Shown here one piece after another: positions 34,112-43,339 of a stretch of DNA of 64,000 nucleotides. A program made the position numbers and the translations under genes. The notes under the pieces are model-generated. The model searched no databases and was not told the origin of the DNA. It was given only the letters and a program-made list of their open reading frames with translations. Each line of letters opens with the position of its first letter. The first letter of the stretch is position 1. This stretch comes from Ignavibacteriales bacterium (GTDB lineage: Bacteria > Bacteroidota > Ignavibacteria > Ignavibacteriales > Melioribacteraceae), in the NCBI GenBank assembly GCA_021740915.1, contig JAIOYW010000004.1, positions 186,001 through 250,000 on the forward strand. Reading direction: 5' to 3'.

Positions 34112-35416
34112 ATGAAGAAGGACAAATTATTGGGGTTTCCGTCATTTTTTTTATTAAAAGTTATATGCATTGTATTATTTTCCTGCTTTTTCTCATCGAT
34201 TTCGATTGCCCAGACTCCTAAATGGAAAGTATATAATAAGGATAATTCCAACTTTCCGGGAGGAAATTTCCTCACAAGTAATGCTTATGATATTAAAATA
34301 GACCCGACAGGCAGAATCTGGGTGGCGACCTGGGGCGTTGCGTATTATAACGACACTCTCTGGACACATCTTCATTCGGGTAACTCAGGAATCCCCTCTG
34401 TTGAATTATATACTCTCGAAATCATTGATGATTCCGTCAAATGGTTCGGATGCTGGAATGCAGGTTTGATCAGGTACAAAAACGCCGTTTTCGATACTTT
34501 CACAACTGAGAATTCTCAAATCCCCAATAATTTGGTTTTTGATATTGATCTTGACAGAGAAGGAAACTTATGGATAGCTAGTGGAAGTTCTGTAAGTAAA
34601 TTCGACGAAGTTCAGTTCACAAATTATCAATTGGGTTACACTGCATACACTGTTTTTGCAGACAGAGAGGATAATATCTGGGTTGGAACATACAATGGGG
34701 GACTGAAAAAGTTCGATGGTTTTAACTGGACGACTTATACCAAAGAAAATTCAGGGCTGCCGGATAACATAGTTCTGGAAATCTCAGAGGATGCCTCCGG
34801 AATGATATGGATATGCACCTGGGGTGGTGTATCCGCGTTTGATGGGAATAACTGGACTACTTTCACTGCTCCTTTGGTTCCTTCAAATATAACCCGGTCA
34901 ATTTATATAGATTCTGATGATAATAAGTGGATCGGAACCGAAAATGGTATTGCGAAATACGACAATACATCATGGGTCACAATTACCGGAAGCAGCGCTT
35001 TATTGGAAGGCGGTATTATAAACTCAATGAATATGGACACATATGGAAATCTTTGGATCGGAACGAGTATGATGGGAGTTTATGTCTATAATGAAAATGG
35101 AATTGTAAGCGGAGTTGAAGAATTCTCAGAACATACTGCTGATTTTCATCTTTTTCAAAATTATCCGAACCCTTTTAACCCCGAAACGGTTATTAATTTT
35201 GATTTGAAAAATGATGCTTTTGCAGAAATTAAAGTTTACAATCTCAACGGACAATTAGTATCTGTCCTGCTCGAGTCAGAAAAACCTGCAGGCAGTCATA
35301 CTTTATATTTTAATGGCGCTGGTCTATGTAGCGGCGTGTATTTTTATTCCCTAAGTGTTTTGGAAAATAAAGGTGATCTTAAGCGCGAAGTAAAAAAAAT
35401 GATTTTGTTGAGATAG
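34112..35416 (+). CDS. Secreted propeller-repeat protein with T9SS sorting domain
   Basis: 434 aa. Signal peptide about 1-34 (ISIAQTP). The body contains at least six Reg_prop-type units of about 42 residues, for example GRIWVATWGVAYYNDTLW, GNLWIASGSSVSKFD and DNIWVGTYNGGLKKFDGFNW, enough for one six- or seven-bladed propeller. The last 85 residues are a type IX sorting domain (FQNYPNPFNPETVINFD, ending REVKKMILLR). The same propeller unit is the sensor part of the two kinases at 4043-10736, but here it is exported without a kinase. Function unknown; it could bind an external ligand. Single-gene unit. Confidence 0.88.
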   Translation: MKKDKLLGFPSFFLLKVICIVLFSCFFSSISIAQTPKWKVYNKDNSNFPGGNFLTSNAYDIKIDPTGRIWVATWGVAYYNDTLWTHLHSGNSGIPSVELYTLEIIDDSVKWFGCWNAGLIRYKNAVFDTFTTENSQIPNNLVFDIDLDREGNLWIASGSSVSKFDEVQFTNYQLGYTAYTVFADREDNIWVGTYNGGLKKFDGFNWTTYTKENSGLPDNIVLEISEDASGMIWICTWGGVSAFDGNNWTTFTAPLVPSNITRSIYIDSDDNKWIGTENGIAKYDNTSWVTITGSSALLEGGIINSMNMDTYGNLWIGTSMMGVYVYNENGIVSGVEEFSEHTADFHLFQNYPNPFNPETVINFDLKNDAFAEIKVYNLNGQLVSVLLESEKPAGSHTLYFNGAGLCSGVYFYSLSVLENKGDLKREVKKMILLR

Positions 35417-35677
35417 ATACTGCCAAAATACAGTAATCAACCTGGATTTTCATTTTTACTTACAATTTTAGTTTACTTCAAAGTTCGCAAAGAGGCCGCA
35501 TTATACAAAAGTGTTTTCAATATTGCTTTAGTGTCAAACTCTGTATCCATTGCGGCTTGATCTTCTGCGTATTAGTCTGCATAGTCAGATCAGAATTTAC
35601 CCGCATCGCCAGCTCAAACATTATTGCAGGTTTTATTATATTGCTACAATCTAATTATTAATTGAATTTTGGAAATA
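35417..35677. other. Intergenic stretch with degenerate small repeats
   Basis: About 260 bases with no real gene. Read on the minus strand it has short open frames in two phases and a degenerate direct repeat (GACTATGCA / GACTAATACGCA at about 35570-35590), then CTCTTTGCGAACTTTGAAGT near 35475-35495. The latter recalls the short CTTTGCGAACTTTGCGG-type intergenic repeats scattered in many genomes. I read it as a decayed intergenic repeat. Confidence 0.35.
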
Positions 35678-36334
35678 ATGCAAAATACCGGTTGTGTAAT
35701 TTTCGATCTGGATGGGACTCTACTGGTTTCACACGATACAATTTATTATGCTACAGTAAAAACGCTTGACGAATTAGGAATTGCTTATAAAATGGATAGA
35801 ACAGGATTCAACAATATGATAGGACTTCATTTTCAGGAAATATTCGATGCCTATCAAATTGAAGTTACCGATTTTAATCACTTTATTCATTTATATAAGA
35901 GCCTCTATTTCAATTACATTGATGACTCTTATCTTTATGAAGATGCAAATAATCTTCTTGAGAGATTAAACAACTATGGAATAAAAACAGCTCTTTTAAC
36001 CACTAAATCTCAGGATCAGGCAGATAAAATAACAGAGCATTTCGGAATCTCTCCGCACCTTAATTATATTGTTGGACGAAGGGATAATTTCCCAAATAAA
36101 CCTGATCCCGGTGCAATTCTTCATATCTGCAAAACATTAGGCGTTAATCCGGAAAATACGATTATGGTTGGTGATTCGGAAGTTGATATTGAATGCGGCA
36201 ATGCAGCGGGAGTTATCACATGTGCGATTACTCATGGTTACCGGACAGCTGAAGCCCTAAGAAAAGCAGAACCTGATTACATTGTTAATAACTTGAACGA
36301 GATTGCCGGATTGGCAGGACTTAATACATTATGA
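35678..36334 (+). CDS. HAD phosphatase, phosphoglycolate-phosphatase-like
   Basis: 218 aa from ATG 35678; a TTG at 35669 is the only earlier start. Motif I is VIFDLDGTLL with Asp10 and Asp12, motif II ALLTTKS, motif III Lys in NKPDPGAILH and motif IV MVGDSEVDIECG, all present, with a helical cap between motifs I and II. The closest named relatives are Gph/PpaX-type phosphatases that act on phosphoglycolate or pyrophosphate. The downstream enoyl-CoA hydratase start overlaps the stop (ATGA), so the two genes form a coupled pair. Confidence 0.88.
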   Translation: MQNTGCVIFDLDGTLLVSHDTIYYATVKTLDELGIAYKMDRTGFNNMIGLHFQEIFDAYQIEVTDFNHFIHLYKSLYFNYIDDSYLYEDANNLLERLNNYGIKTALLTTKSQDQADKITEHFGISPHLNYIVGRRDNFPNKPDPGAILHICKTLGVNPENTIMVGDSEVDIECGNAAGVITCAITHGYRTAEALRKAEPDYIVNNLNEIAGLAGLNTL

Positions 36335-37086
36335 ATGAAGGTTACATTAAGATTCAGAAAGAAAACAGAATCGGGACCATTTTCTTTTTCCATCCGAAAA
36401 GTAATTCTCTTACATCCCTTTTGTTAAATGAATTCAGAATTTCTATCGAACAGCTATCTGTCGATAATGATATTAAAGTTATTGTTATCAGGAGTGAAGG
36501 AGAAAAAACATTCTGCGGCGGAGCATCGTTCGATGAACTGGTTTCAATTCAGGACTACAACAGAGGCAAAGAATTTTTTATGGGATTTGCGCGGCTGATA
36601 AACTCAATGAGAAAATCTCCTAAATTTATTATTACCAGAATTCAGGGAAAGACAGTGGGTGGAGGTGTTGGCCTTGCAGCCGCTTCAGATTTTGTTCTGG
36701 CTTTGAGTAACTCTGATGTCAGACTTTCAGAACTTGCTCTCGGCATCGGACCTTTTGTTGTCGGACCCGCCGTAGAAAGGAAAATTGGCAAAGGAGCATT
36801 CAGCCAGATGTCAATTGATTATGATTGGCACTCCGCTGAATGGGCAAAGAAAAACGGATTGTTCAGTGAAGTTTTTTCCTCGATAGAGAAACTTGATGAG
36901 GCAGTTTTTTCGCTGGCAAGCCGTTTAGCCGCCGGAAGCAGTGAAGCAATGAGGGAATTAAAGAGAGTACTTTGGGAAGGCACTGATACCTGGGACACAT
37001 TACTTGAACAGAGAGCAGAAATAAGCGGAAAGCTTGTTCTCTCAGATTTTACGAAAGAATATATAAAGAAATTCAAGTCGAAATAG
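36331..37086 (+). CDS. Enoyl-CoA hydratase/isomerase family protein
   Basis: 251 aa crotonase-fold protein. The first oxyanion-hole peptide is GEKTFCGGASFDEL and the second is IQGKTVGGGVGLAAASDFVLA; LSELALGIGP holds the position of the second catalytic Glu of hydratases (SEL). The first catalytic Glu position is not obvious, so it may be an isomerase, hydrolase or methylglutaconyl-CoA hydratase type. It is translated from an ATG overlapping the HAD gene stop. A link between the two enzymes' substrates is not evident. Confidence 0.86.
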   Translation: MNEGYIKIQKENRIGTIFFFHPKSNSLTSLLLNEFRISIEQLSVDNDIKVIVIRSEGEKTFCGGASFDELVSIQDYNRGKEFFMGFARLINSMRKSPKFIITRIQGKTVGGGVGLAAASDFVLALSNSDVRLSELALGIGPFVVGPAVERKIGKGAFSQMSIDYDWHSAEWAKKNGLFSEVFSSIEKLDEAVFSLASRLAAGSSEAMRELKRVLWEGTDTWDTLLEQRAEISGKLVLSDFTKEYIKKFKSK

Positions 37087-37103
37087 AATAATCGCCAAAT
37101 TAT

Positions 37104-39293
37104 TTATCCGATCTGGGAGTAAGCTTTGGCTTTACGGTATTGTTTGATTAGAGTCTCCTTTAATACTCCGTTTTCCGGTTTTTCAAGTTTCGGATCATCT
37201 GCAATTATGGCGAAGGCATCTTTTCTTGCTTGAACTAAAATATCATGATCCTGAGTAATATCTGCAAATTGCAGCGTTGGCAATCCGGATTGTTTCGTAC
37301 CGAAAATATCTCCCGGACCTCTTAATTTCAGATCTATTTCGGATAATCTGAAGCCATCACTAAAATCTACCATTGACTTCAGCCTGATAGCAGTCTTATT
37401 TTTTTCAATTTCAGCAGAAGAAAGAAAATCGAGGTTTAGATAGGAATCCCCTGACGAACGTATAAAATCTTCTCCGGCGATAAGCACACAATAACCCTGC
37501 CGTTCGCCCCTGCCTACTCTTCCCCTGAGTTGATGCAATTGTGAGAGACCAAAACGAAAAGCATCATTTATGACAATAATATTTGCATCTTTTACATCTA
37601 TTCCGACTTCAATCACTGTCGTCGAGATAAGAACGTCAAATTCTTTCTCTGCAAACCTTCTCATTACATCAGCTTTTTCATTCCATTTCATTCTGCCATG
37701 AATCAAACCAAGTCTGATATCCTTCAACCAGGTTTTCTGGAGTGATTCAAAATGATCCTGGGCTGCTTTGAGCTCTAATTTTTCGGATTCTTCGATAAGT
37801 GGGTAAACAATATAACTTTGATCTCCTTTTTTAAGCCGATCGAGTATGAATTTGTAAACCTCCGGAAGTTTGGATTCAGGTGTCAGTTTGGTGATAATTT
37901 TTTTTCTGCCTTCCGGCAATCGATCGATAACACTGATATCAAAATCACCATAAAGAGTCATTGTAAGAGAACGGGGAATCGGAGTTGCAGTCATCGCTAA
38001 CACATCCGGAGATAAGCCTTTCATTATAAGACGTGCGCGCTGCTCAACTCCAAAACGATGCTGCTCGTCAATAATGACGAGTCCCAGATTGGAAAAACCA
38101 ACTTTTTCTTCAAAAAGTGCGTGTGTTCCAATAATTATTTGTCCTCTGCCATTTCCGATTTCTTTTAAACGCTGATCTTTTATTTTTTTAGACTGTCCGC
38201 CAAGTAGTAATAATATATTCATTTTAAGATCAGAATTTTCGAGTAATCGGCTTATTGTAGAGAAATGCTGATGTGCAAGTATTTCTGTTGGTGCCATCAG
38301 GACAGCCTGGTAACCATTTGTGATGGCAACGAGCATTGCTATAAGGGAAACGACCGTTTTACCGCTCCCAACATCCCCCTGAAGAAGTCTGTTCATCGGC
38401 TCATCTGCTTCCATGTCCTTTCTTATCTCTGATAATACTTTTAGCTGAGCTTCGGTGAGTTTGAATGGCAGAGATGCAATAAAGTTGCGTATCGGTTCCG
38501 GAAAAAAATTAAAAGCGATACCCCTCCGTTGTGATTTCAGTTTATGCTTTCTCCCCGCGACCAGCAATTCAAGATAAAATAGTTCCTCATACTTGAATCT
38601 ATAAATCGCTGATTTTAGATCATTTTCCGAAGCGGGAAAGTGCATCGATCTGACAGCGTTCTGAATCCGGCTAAGTTTATTTTTAGTGATGATCTGATCA
38701 GAAAGAGTTTCCGAAAGTTCTGTTACATAAAGCGTAACTGCATCATAGATTATGTTTCGCAGACTGAGGATCCCAAGATTCGTTTTTTTGAATCGTGCCG
38801 GAATCCGGTAAAACGGAATGATTTTTCCGGTATGCCTGAAGTCCTCATTTTCCTTTTCACTGAATCTGTCAAAATCCGGGTGAACAAACTGAAGGCTGCC
38901 GTAACGAGTTAATGTCGGCTTGGCAGAAACCGCATAAATTTCTCCCGGCTTAAACCGGTCTTTGAAAAACTTGATACCCTGAAACCAGATTGCTTCGAAA
39001 AATCCGATGCGATCAGAAAACTTAACTTTAAATATCTCTCTTTTGAAATATCGGATTGTTTCTGACTCTATAACTTTTCCAATTATAGTTATTTCACCGT
39101 CATATCCGGAGCCAACAACCACACGCGCTTTTCCTGAATCGACAAGATTGCTTCTATCGAGATGTTTTGAAGGGAAATAGTAGATAAGATCGCGGATGGA
39201 ATGAAGACCAACTTCTTCAAAAGCCGCTCTTCTGGATTTGCCGACCATTTTAAGTAAATCGACTGATTGATCAAGCGGATTGGCAACTATCAT
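37104..39293 (-). CDS. recG: ATP-dependent DNA helicase RecG
   Basis: 729 aa, full length. N-terminal wedge/OB domain with the junction-binding region at about 60-160, then superfamily 2 helicase motifs: Walker A LLQGDVGSGKTVVSL, Walker B IIDEQHRFGVEQR, TATPIPRSL, and STTVIEVGIDVKDA, QLRGRVGRGE in the second lobe. The C-terminal RecG segment LRGPGDIFGTKQSGLP is present. It reverses stalled replication forks and branch-migrates Holliday junctions. It is the last gene of the queA-ispD-plsY-gpsA-CYTH-recG run, 4 bases after the CYTH gene. Confidence 0.97.
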   Translation of the reverse strand: MIVANPLDQSVDLLKMVGKSRRAAFEEVGLHSIRDLIYYFPSKHLDRSNLVDSGKARVVVGSGYDGEITIIGKVIESETIRYFKREIFKVKFSDRIGFFEAIWFQGIKFFKDRFKPGEIYAVSAKPTLTRYGSLQFVHPDFDRFSEKENEDFRHTGKIIPFYRIPARFKKTNLGILSLRNIIYDAVTLYVTELSETLSDQIITKNKLSRIQNAVRSMHFPASENDLKSAIYRFKYEELFYLELLVAGRKHKLKSQRRGIAFNFFPEPIRNFIASLPFKLTEAQLKVLSEIRKDMEADEPMNRLLQGDVGSGKTVVSLIAMLVAITNGYQAVLMAPTEILAHQHFSTISRLLENSDLKMNILLLLGGQSKKIKDQRLKEIGNGRGQIIIGTHALFEEKVGFSNLGLVIIDEQHRFGVEQRARLIMKGLSPDVLAMTATPIPRSLTMTLYGDFDISVIDRLPEGRKKIITKLTPESKLPEVYKFILDRLKKGDQSYIVYPLIEESEKLELKAAQDHFESLQKTWLKDIRLGLIHGRMKWNEKADVMRRFAEKEFDVLISTTVIEVGIDVKDANIIVINDAFRFGLSQLHQLRGRVGRGERQGYCVLIAGEDFIRSSGDSYLNLDFLSSAEIEKNKTAIRLKSMVDFSDGFRLSEIDLKLRGPGDIFGTKQSGLPTLQFADITQDHDILVQARKDAFAIIADDPKLEKPENGVLKETLIKQYRKAKAYSQIG

Positions 39294-39297
39294 CAGA

Positions 39298-39777
39298 TTA
39301 TTTATTTTTTAGGGGATTCCCATACAATGCGAGGAGATAATTTGTGAATCTTTCATCCTCGGTTACCTCGCTGCCAAACCATGCCGGGGGTTCAAATTGA
39401 GTACTCTCATCAACCGAATGAAACTCAACTTCTGCAACGAAAAGTCCTGAAAGATTTTCCATAAAAACATCGAGTTCAATTAATTTTCCCTTAAAAGGGA
39501 TATGATATCGATCCTTTATTATTTTCGGCAGGTGCGTTTTATTCCAGTATTCATCAAAAAGATCAGAAGCAACCATTTCTTCTGATTCTTCACGTACTAG
39601 TCCTTTCCCTCTTTTAACAGTTTTAATAAAAACCCCATCTTTTTCTCTGAGGCGAAACCGGTGGTCGGTCTCGTAATCAACATAAACCTGTTTTATTTTC
39701 TTTTTGGGGAAGTCTGCAAAACCTTCGGGCAGATTTTCAATCAGAAATTTACGTTCGATTTCGAGATTATTGCCCAT
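39298..39777 (-). CDS. CYTH-domain triphosphate tunnel protein
   Basis: 159 aa. The N-terminal NLEIERKFLI motif and the alternating charged strands (RFRLREKDGVFIKTVKRG, KLIELDVFMENL, VAEVEFHS) form the eight-stranded tunnel that binds triphosphates and Mg. Bacterial members include inorganic triphosphatases and adenylate cyclases; the substrate is not determined by sequence. It lies 8 bases after gpsA and 4 before recG in the same unit. Confidence 0.88.
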   Translation of the reverse strand: MGNNLEIERKFLIENLPEGFADFPKKKIKQVYVDYETDHRFRLREKDGVFIKTVKRGKGLVREESEEMVASDLFDEYWNKTHLPKIIKDRYHIPFKGKLIELDVFMENLSGLFVAEVEFHSVDESTQFEPPAWFGSEVTEDERFTNYLLALYGNPLKNK

Positions 39778-39785
39778 AGTATTAT

Positions 39786-40790
39786 TTAGTGATAATGCTC
39801 GGGTTTCATATCCCGGGTCATTAATTCGTATGTTGCTTTAATCGGATCCTTGTCCTCAAAAAGAATTTCGTAAACCGCTTTGGCAATGGGAGTTTCGGCA
39901 CCATAAGATTCCGCAAGTTCATAAACAGACCTGCTGGTTTCAACGCCTTCAGCAACCATAGTCATGCTCTTAAGAACCTGTGTCAGTTTAAGTCCTTTTC
40001 CAATCTGCTCCCCGACAAACCTGTTTCTACTGTGCCGGCTCATACAGGTTACAATAAGATCGCCAATACCTGAGAGTCCAGAAAACGTCTCTTTCTGAGC
40101 CCCCATCCTAAGCCCTAGCCTTGTTATCTCAGCAATGCCTCGAGTCATAATCAAAGCTTTTGTATTATCGCCAAATCCTGCACCATCAATAATGCCTGCA
40201 CCTATTGCAATTACGTTTTTTAATGCACCGCCGAGTTCAACACCGACAATATCAGTGGAGGAGTAAACACGGAAATAAGAATTCATAAATGCAGCCTGTA
40301 TCTGCTTTGAGGTTTCTTCATCATCTGCGGCTGCAACAACTGCGGTAGGGATTTTCCTTGCAACTTCTTCGGCATGACTTGGACCGGATAAAACTCCGAT
40401 TGAACCAATAGGCAAATCAGGAAGTTCTTCTCCAATTACCTTGCTGACAGTAAGATGGGTGCCCCGTTCAATACCTTTGGAAACACTGACAAACGTAGTA
40501 TTCCGAAAATTAATTTTTTTCAACTGTTTGAATACGCTTCTCACAAACTGAGTTGGGATTGCGGAAACTATCATGTGTTTGTTTGTGCAAGCTTCACCGA
40601 GATCGTATGTAATTACCAATTCTTTGGGGAGAGGAATTCCGGGAAGATAGTCTTTATTCTCCCTGGTTTTATTCAGAACTTTAGCATAAGCTTTTTTATA
40701 CTCCCAAAGAGTAACATCATGACCGTTATGGTATAGGATTATTGCAAGAGTGGTACCCCAGCCCCCTGCTCCTAATACGGCTATCCTCAT
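39786..40790 (-). CDS. gpsA: Glycerol-3-phosphate dehydrogenase [NAD(P)+]
   Basis: 334 aa. Rossmann motif VLGAGGWGTTLA at the N terminus, VSVSKGIERGT, GPSHAEEV, and the catalytic Lys in LGGALKNVIAIGAGI; GAQKETFSGLSGIGDLIVTC also matches GpsA. It reduces dihydroxyacetone phosphate to sn-glycerol-3-phosphate, the backbone of phospholipids. plsY, which acylates that product, lies 12 bases upstream in the same operon, so the first two steps of phospholipid synthesis are made together. Confidence 0.97.
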   Translation of the reverse strand: MRIAVLGAGGWGTTLAIILYHNGHDVTLWEYKKAYAKVLNKTRENKDYLPGIPLPKELVITYDLGEACTNKHMIVSAIPTQFVRSVFKQLKKINFRNTTFVSVSKGIERGTHLTVSKVIGEELPDLPIGSIGVLSGPSHAEEVARKIPTAVVAAADDEETSKQIQAAFMNSYFRVYSSTDIVGVELGGALKNVIAIGAGIIDGAGFGDNTKALIMTRGIAEITRLGLRMGAQKETFSGLSGIGDLIVTCMSRHSRNRFVGEQIGKGLKLTQVLKSMTMVAEGVETSRSVYELAESYGAETPIAKAVYEILFEDKDPIKATYELMTRDMKPEHYH

Positions 40791-40802
40791 TTGGTTTACC
40801 TT

Positions 40803-41462
40803 TTATTTTTTCTTAAATGATATCCTGTTCTCTTTTCCAGCAAATAATCTTGCAACATTAGCTCTGTGAGTAAATATCACAAGCACAGCTATTGCTATAG
40901 CAAAGGGGAGTATTGTCCCGTAACCTGGGATATCAACATGAAACAGATTCTCCCGGATAATAAGAATAAACGGTATTGAAACGGCAGCCATTATAGAGCC
41001 GAGTGAAATATATTTTGAGAGATAAACGACAACTGCAAAAACAGCTATTGCCAGAAGCATATCAATTGTAATGATAGTGATAAGAAATCCAAGAGCGGTT
41101 GCAATGCCCTTTCCGCCTCTGAATCCGGCAAAGACTGTCCAGATATGCCCCATAACTGCAGCCAATCCGGCAATTATCTGAACAAGTGTAAAATCATCAA
41201 AAGGAGTTTCGTTAACAAATGGAAAATTATCAAGATAAAGCCTTGCGATCAGCACCACTGCAAGGGCGCCTTTCAATGCATCGAGCAGAATAACGATAAT
41301 TCCATATTTCCACCCGAGAACTCTGAAAACGTTAGTTCCTCCGGCATTACCGCTGCCGTGTTCGCGGATATCTATTCCTTTAACTTTTTTGCTTATCAGC
41401 AGGCTTGTCGGAATTGAGCCGACAAGATAGGAAAGTATTGTTACAACAATAAGATTCAACAT
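40803..41462 (-). CDS. plsY: Glycerol-3-phosphate acyltransferase PlsY
   Basis: 219 aa inner-membrane protein with five to six helices. The three family motifs are visible: VGSIPTSLLISK with GSGNAGGTNVFR, GHIWTVFAGFRGGKGIATALG and a C-terminal loop with HRANVARLFAGKE. It transfers an acyl group from acyl phosphate to glycerol-3-phosphate. It sits 52 bases after ispD and 12 before gpsA. The partner PlsX is not in the window. Confidence 0.96.
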   Translation of the reverse strand: MLNLIVVTILSYLVGSIPTSLLISKKVKGIDIREHGSGNAGGTNVFRVLGWKYGIIVILLDALKGALAVVLIARLYLDNFPFVNETPFDDFTLVQIIAGLAAVMGHIWTVFAGFRGGKGIATALGFLITIITIDMLLAIAVFAVVVYLSKYISLGSIMAAVSIPFILIIRENLFHVDIPGYGTILPFAIAIAVLVIFTHRANVARLFAGKENRISFKKK

Positions 41463-41514
41463 TTATTATTCCTGTAATAATAGTTAAGATTTAAACTTAA
41501 TAATAATAATGATA

Positions 41515-42207
41515 CTAAAAAAGGGATTTTTGATGGTTCAGAATAGCTTCGAAAATGAAAAGGTCTTCCTGCGTGGTAATTTTAAAATTTTGAGATGAAC
41601 CATTACATATATATACATCATAAGATGCATTATGTACCATTATGGATTCATCTGTCGGTAAAATATCCTTCTTATATCCTTTCTCATAAGCATCTGCAAG
41701 ATATTTTGCCAGGAATATCTGGGGGGTTTGAATATGGTAGAGATTTTCCCGGGAGACATATTTTTGCACCTTTTCTATTCCGCTGAGAATGGAATCTTTC
41801 ACAGGAACAGCGACAGTAACTGCATTATAAATTTTGGCTGAAGCTATAGCATTATTCAATATCTGAGTCGTTAGAAGTGGACGGGCAGCATCGTGGATAA
41901 CAATCAGATCATTTTCTTCTGATCTGATGGCGGTGAAGCCATTAAATACTGAATCGCATCGCTCTTTGCCTGCATCAACAATCCGGGTAATTTTCGTGAA
42001 TCCTTCCCTTTTAACTATCTCTTCCATTTTCTTATGGAATTCTGCTGATACGGGGATTATTATTTCATCAATAATATCGTTATTATTAAATACTTCAAGG
42101 GTGTATGCAATTATCTCCCTGCCGCTGACTTCAATAAACTGTTTCGGAATATTTCCGCCAAATCTTTTTCCGCTGCCGCCGGCAGGGATAATTGCAAAAC
42201 ACTTCAT
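41515..42207 (-). CDS. ispD: 2-C-methyl-D-erythritol 4-phosphate cytidylyltransferase
   Basis: 230 aa. N-terminal nucleotide loop AIIPAGGSGKRFGGNIPKQF, central VIHDAARPLLT, and AVTVAVPVKDSI, YHIQTPQIF and TDESIM in the substrate pocket match IspD. It forms CDP-methylerythritol in the MEP pathway, which supplies isoprenoids, including the farnesyl chain used by uppS at the start of the window. Its ATG shares one base with the queA stop (TAATG). Confidence 0.96.
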   Translation of the reverse strand: MKCFAIIPAGGSGKRFGGNIPKQFIEVSGREIIAYTLEVFNNNDIIDEIIIPVSAEFHKKMEEIVKREGFTKITRIVDAGKERCDSVFNGFTAIRSEENDLIVIHDAARPLLTTQILNNAIASAKIYNAVTVAVPVKDSILSGIEKVQKYVSRENLYHIQTPQIFLAKYLADAYEKGYKKDILPTDESIMVHNASYDVYICNGSSQNFKITTQEDLFIFEAILNHQKSLF

Positions 42208-43244
42208 TATAAGATCATCATCGCATCCCCGTAACTGAGGAAACGATAGTTATCCTTCATTGCCTTTTTATATGCTTTCATCATAAAATCGTAACCGGCA
42301 AAAGCTGCGACAAGCATAAGGAGTGTAGATTCCGGCTGATGGAAATTTGTGATGAGTTTTTTAGTCACTTTGAAATCATAAGCAGGGAAAATGAATTTAT
42401 CTGTCCAGCCAAAATTCGGTTTTGCGAATCCTTCTGCAGTAACACTTGATTCGAGAGCCCGAACAGTACTTGTGCCCACAACCCAGACATTTTTCTTTGC
42501 TAAAAGTGCTTTGTTGATAGTTTTAGCTGATTCTTCAGGGATTTCAAAATATTCAGAATCCATTTTATGTTTGGTCAGATCCTCAACTTCTACGGCTCGA
42601 AATGTTCCTAAGCCGATATGAAGTATAACCGGGGCAACCTTGACACCTTTTTCCTTAACCTGTTTGATTAGGCTTTCGGAAAAATGCAGACCGGCAGTGG
42701 GTGCAGCAACCGAGCCGTCTGTTTTTGCAAAAACAGTCTGATAATTGCTTCTGTCTTCCGGCAGTGTATCTCTTTTGATATAAGGAGGCAAAGGAGTAAG
42801 CCCCATCGTCTCAATTGCTTTAAAGATATTTTTAGTGTCGTCATTGAATCTGACAGTCCGTCCCCTTGAAGTTGTATTATCTATTACTTCGCACCAGAAA
42901 TTGTCGTTGAAATATATCCTGTTGCCGATACGGACTTTTCGTGCCGGATCAACAATAACATCCCAAATACTTTCATCCTTATTAAGTTCTCTTAACACAA
43001 ATACTTCAATCTTGGCATTAGTCCTTTCCTTATAACCGAAAAGTCTTGCCTGCATAACTTTCGTTTCATTAACAACCAGCACGTCTCCCTTCTGCATAAA
43101 ATCAAGAACATCCGAAAACACTTTGTGTTCAATATTACCGGTTGCCCTGTCCAAAACCATAAGTTTTGCCGATTCCCTTGGTTCTGCAGGAAATTTGGCG
43201 ATCTGAGTTTTAGGCAGATTGTACTTAAAGTCTGAGAGTTTCAT
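42207..43244 (-). CDS. queA: S-adenosylmethionine:tRNA ribosyltransferase-isomerase QueA
   Basis: 345 aa, normal length. Diagnostic stretches: LPKTQIAKFPAEPRESAKLM, DVLVVNETKVMQARLFG, GSVAAPTAGLHFSESL, LHIGLGTFRAV and TNFHQPESTLLMLVAAFAG. It makes epoxyqueuosine in the wobble position of tRNAs with GUN anticodons. ATG 43244 has AGGAG 6 bases upstream, the best ribosome site of this run, and it is the first gene of the queA-to-recG unit. Other queuosine genes are not in the window. Confidence 0.97.
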   Translation of the reverse strand: MKLSDFKYNLPKTQIAKFPAEPRESAKLMVLDRATGNIEHKVFSDVLDFMQKGDVLVVNETKVMQARLFGYKERTNAKIEVFVLRELNKDESIWDVIVDPARKVRIGNRIYFNDNFWCEVIDNTTSRGRTVRFNDDTKNIFKAIETMGLTPLPPYIKRDTLPEDRSNYQTVFAKTDGSVAAPTAGLHFSESLIKQVKEKGVKVAPVILHIGLGTFRAVEVEDLTKHKMDSEYFEIPEESAKTINKALLAKKNVWVVGTSTVRALESSVTAEGFAKPNFGWTDKFIFPAYDFKVTKKLITNFHQPESTLLMLVAAFAGYDFMMKAYKKAMKDNYRFLSYGDAMMIL

Positions 43245-43298
43245 ATTTCTCCTGTTCCATTAGTATTTAAAGCTTTTCTTATCCTGAAAAATTAATCG

Positions 43299-43321
43299 GG
43301 GAACGACGATAAGCCGTTCCC
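43299..43321 (-). terminator. Possible terminator after ppdK
   Basis: GGGAACG (43299-43305) and CGTTCCC (43315-43321) form a 7-bp stem. On the minus strand it is followed by CGATTAATTTTTC, a poor T tract. It lies 19 bases after the ppdK stop and before queA, separating the two runs of genes at least partly. Confidence 0.45.
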
Positions 43322-43339
43322 TCGAAATTATTTCTCAGA

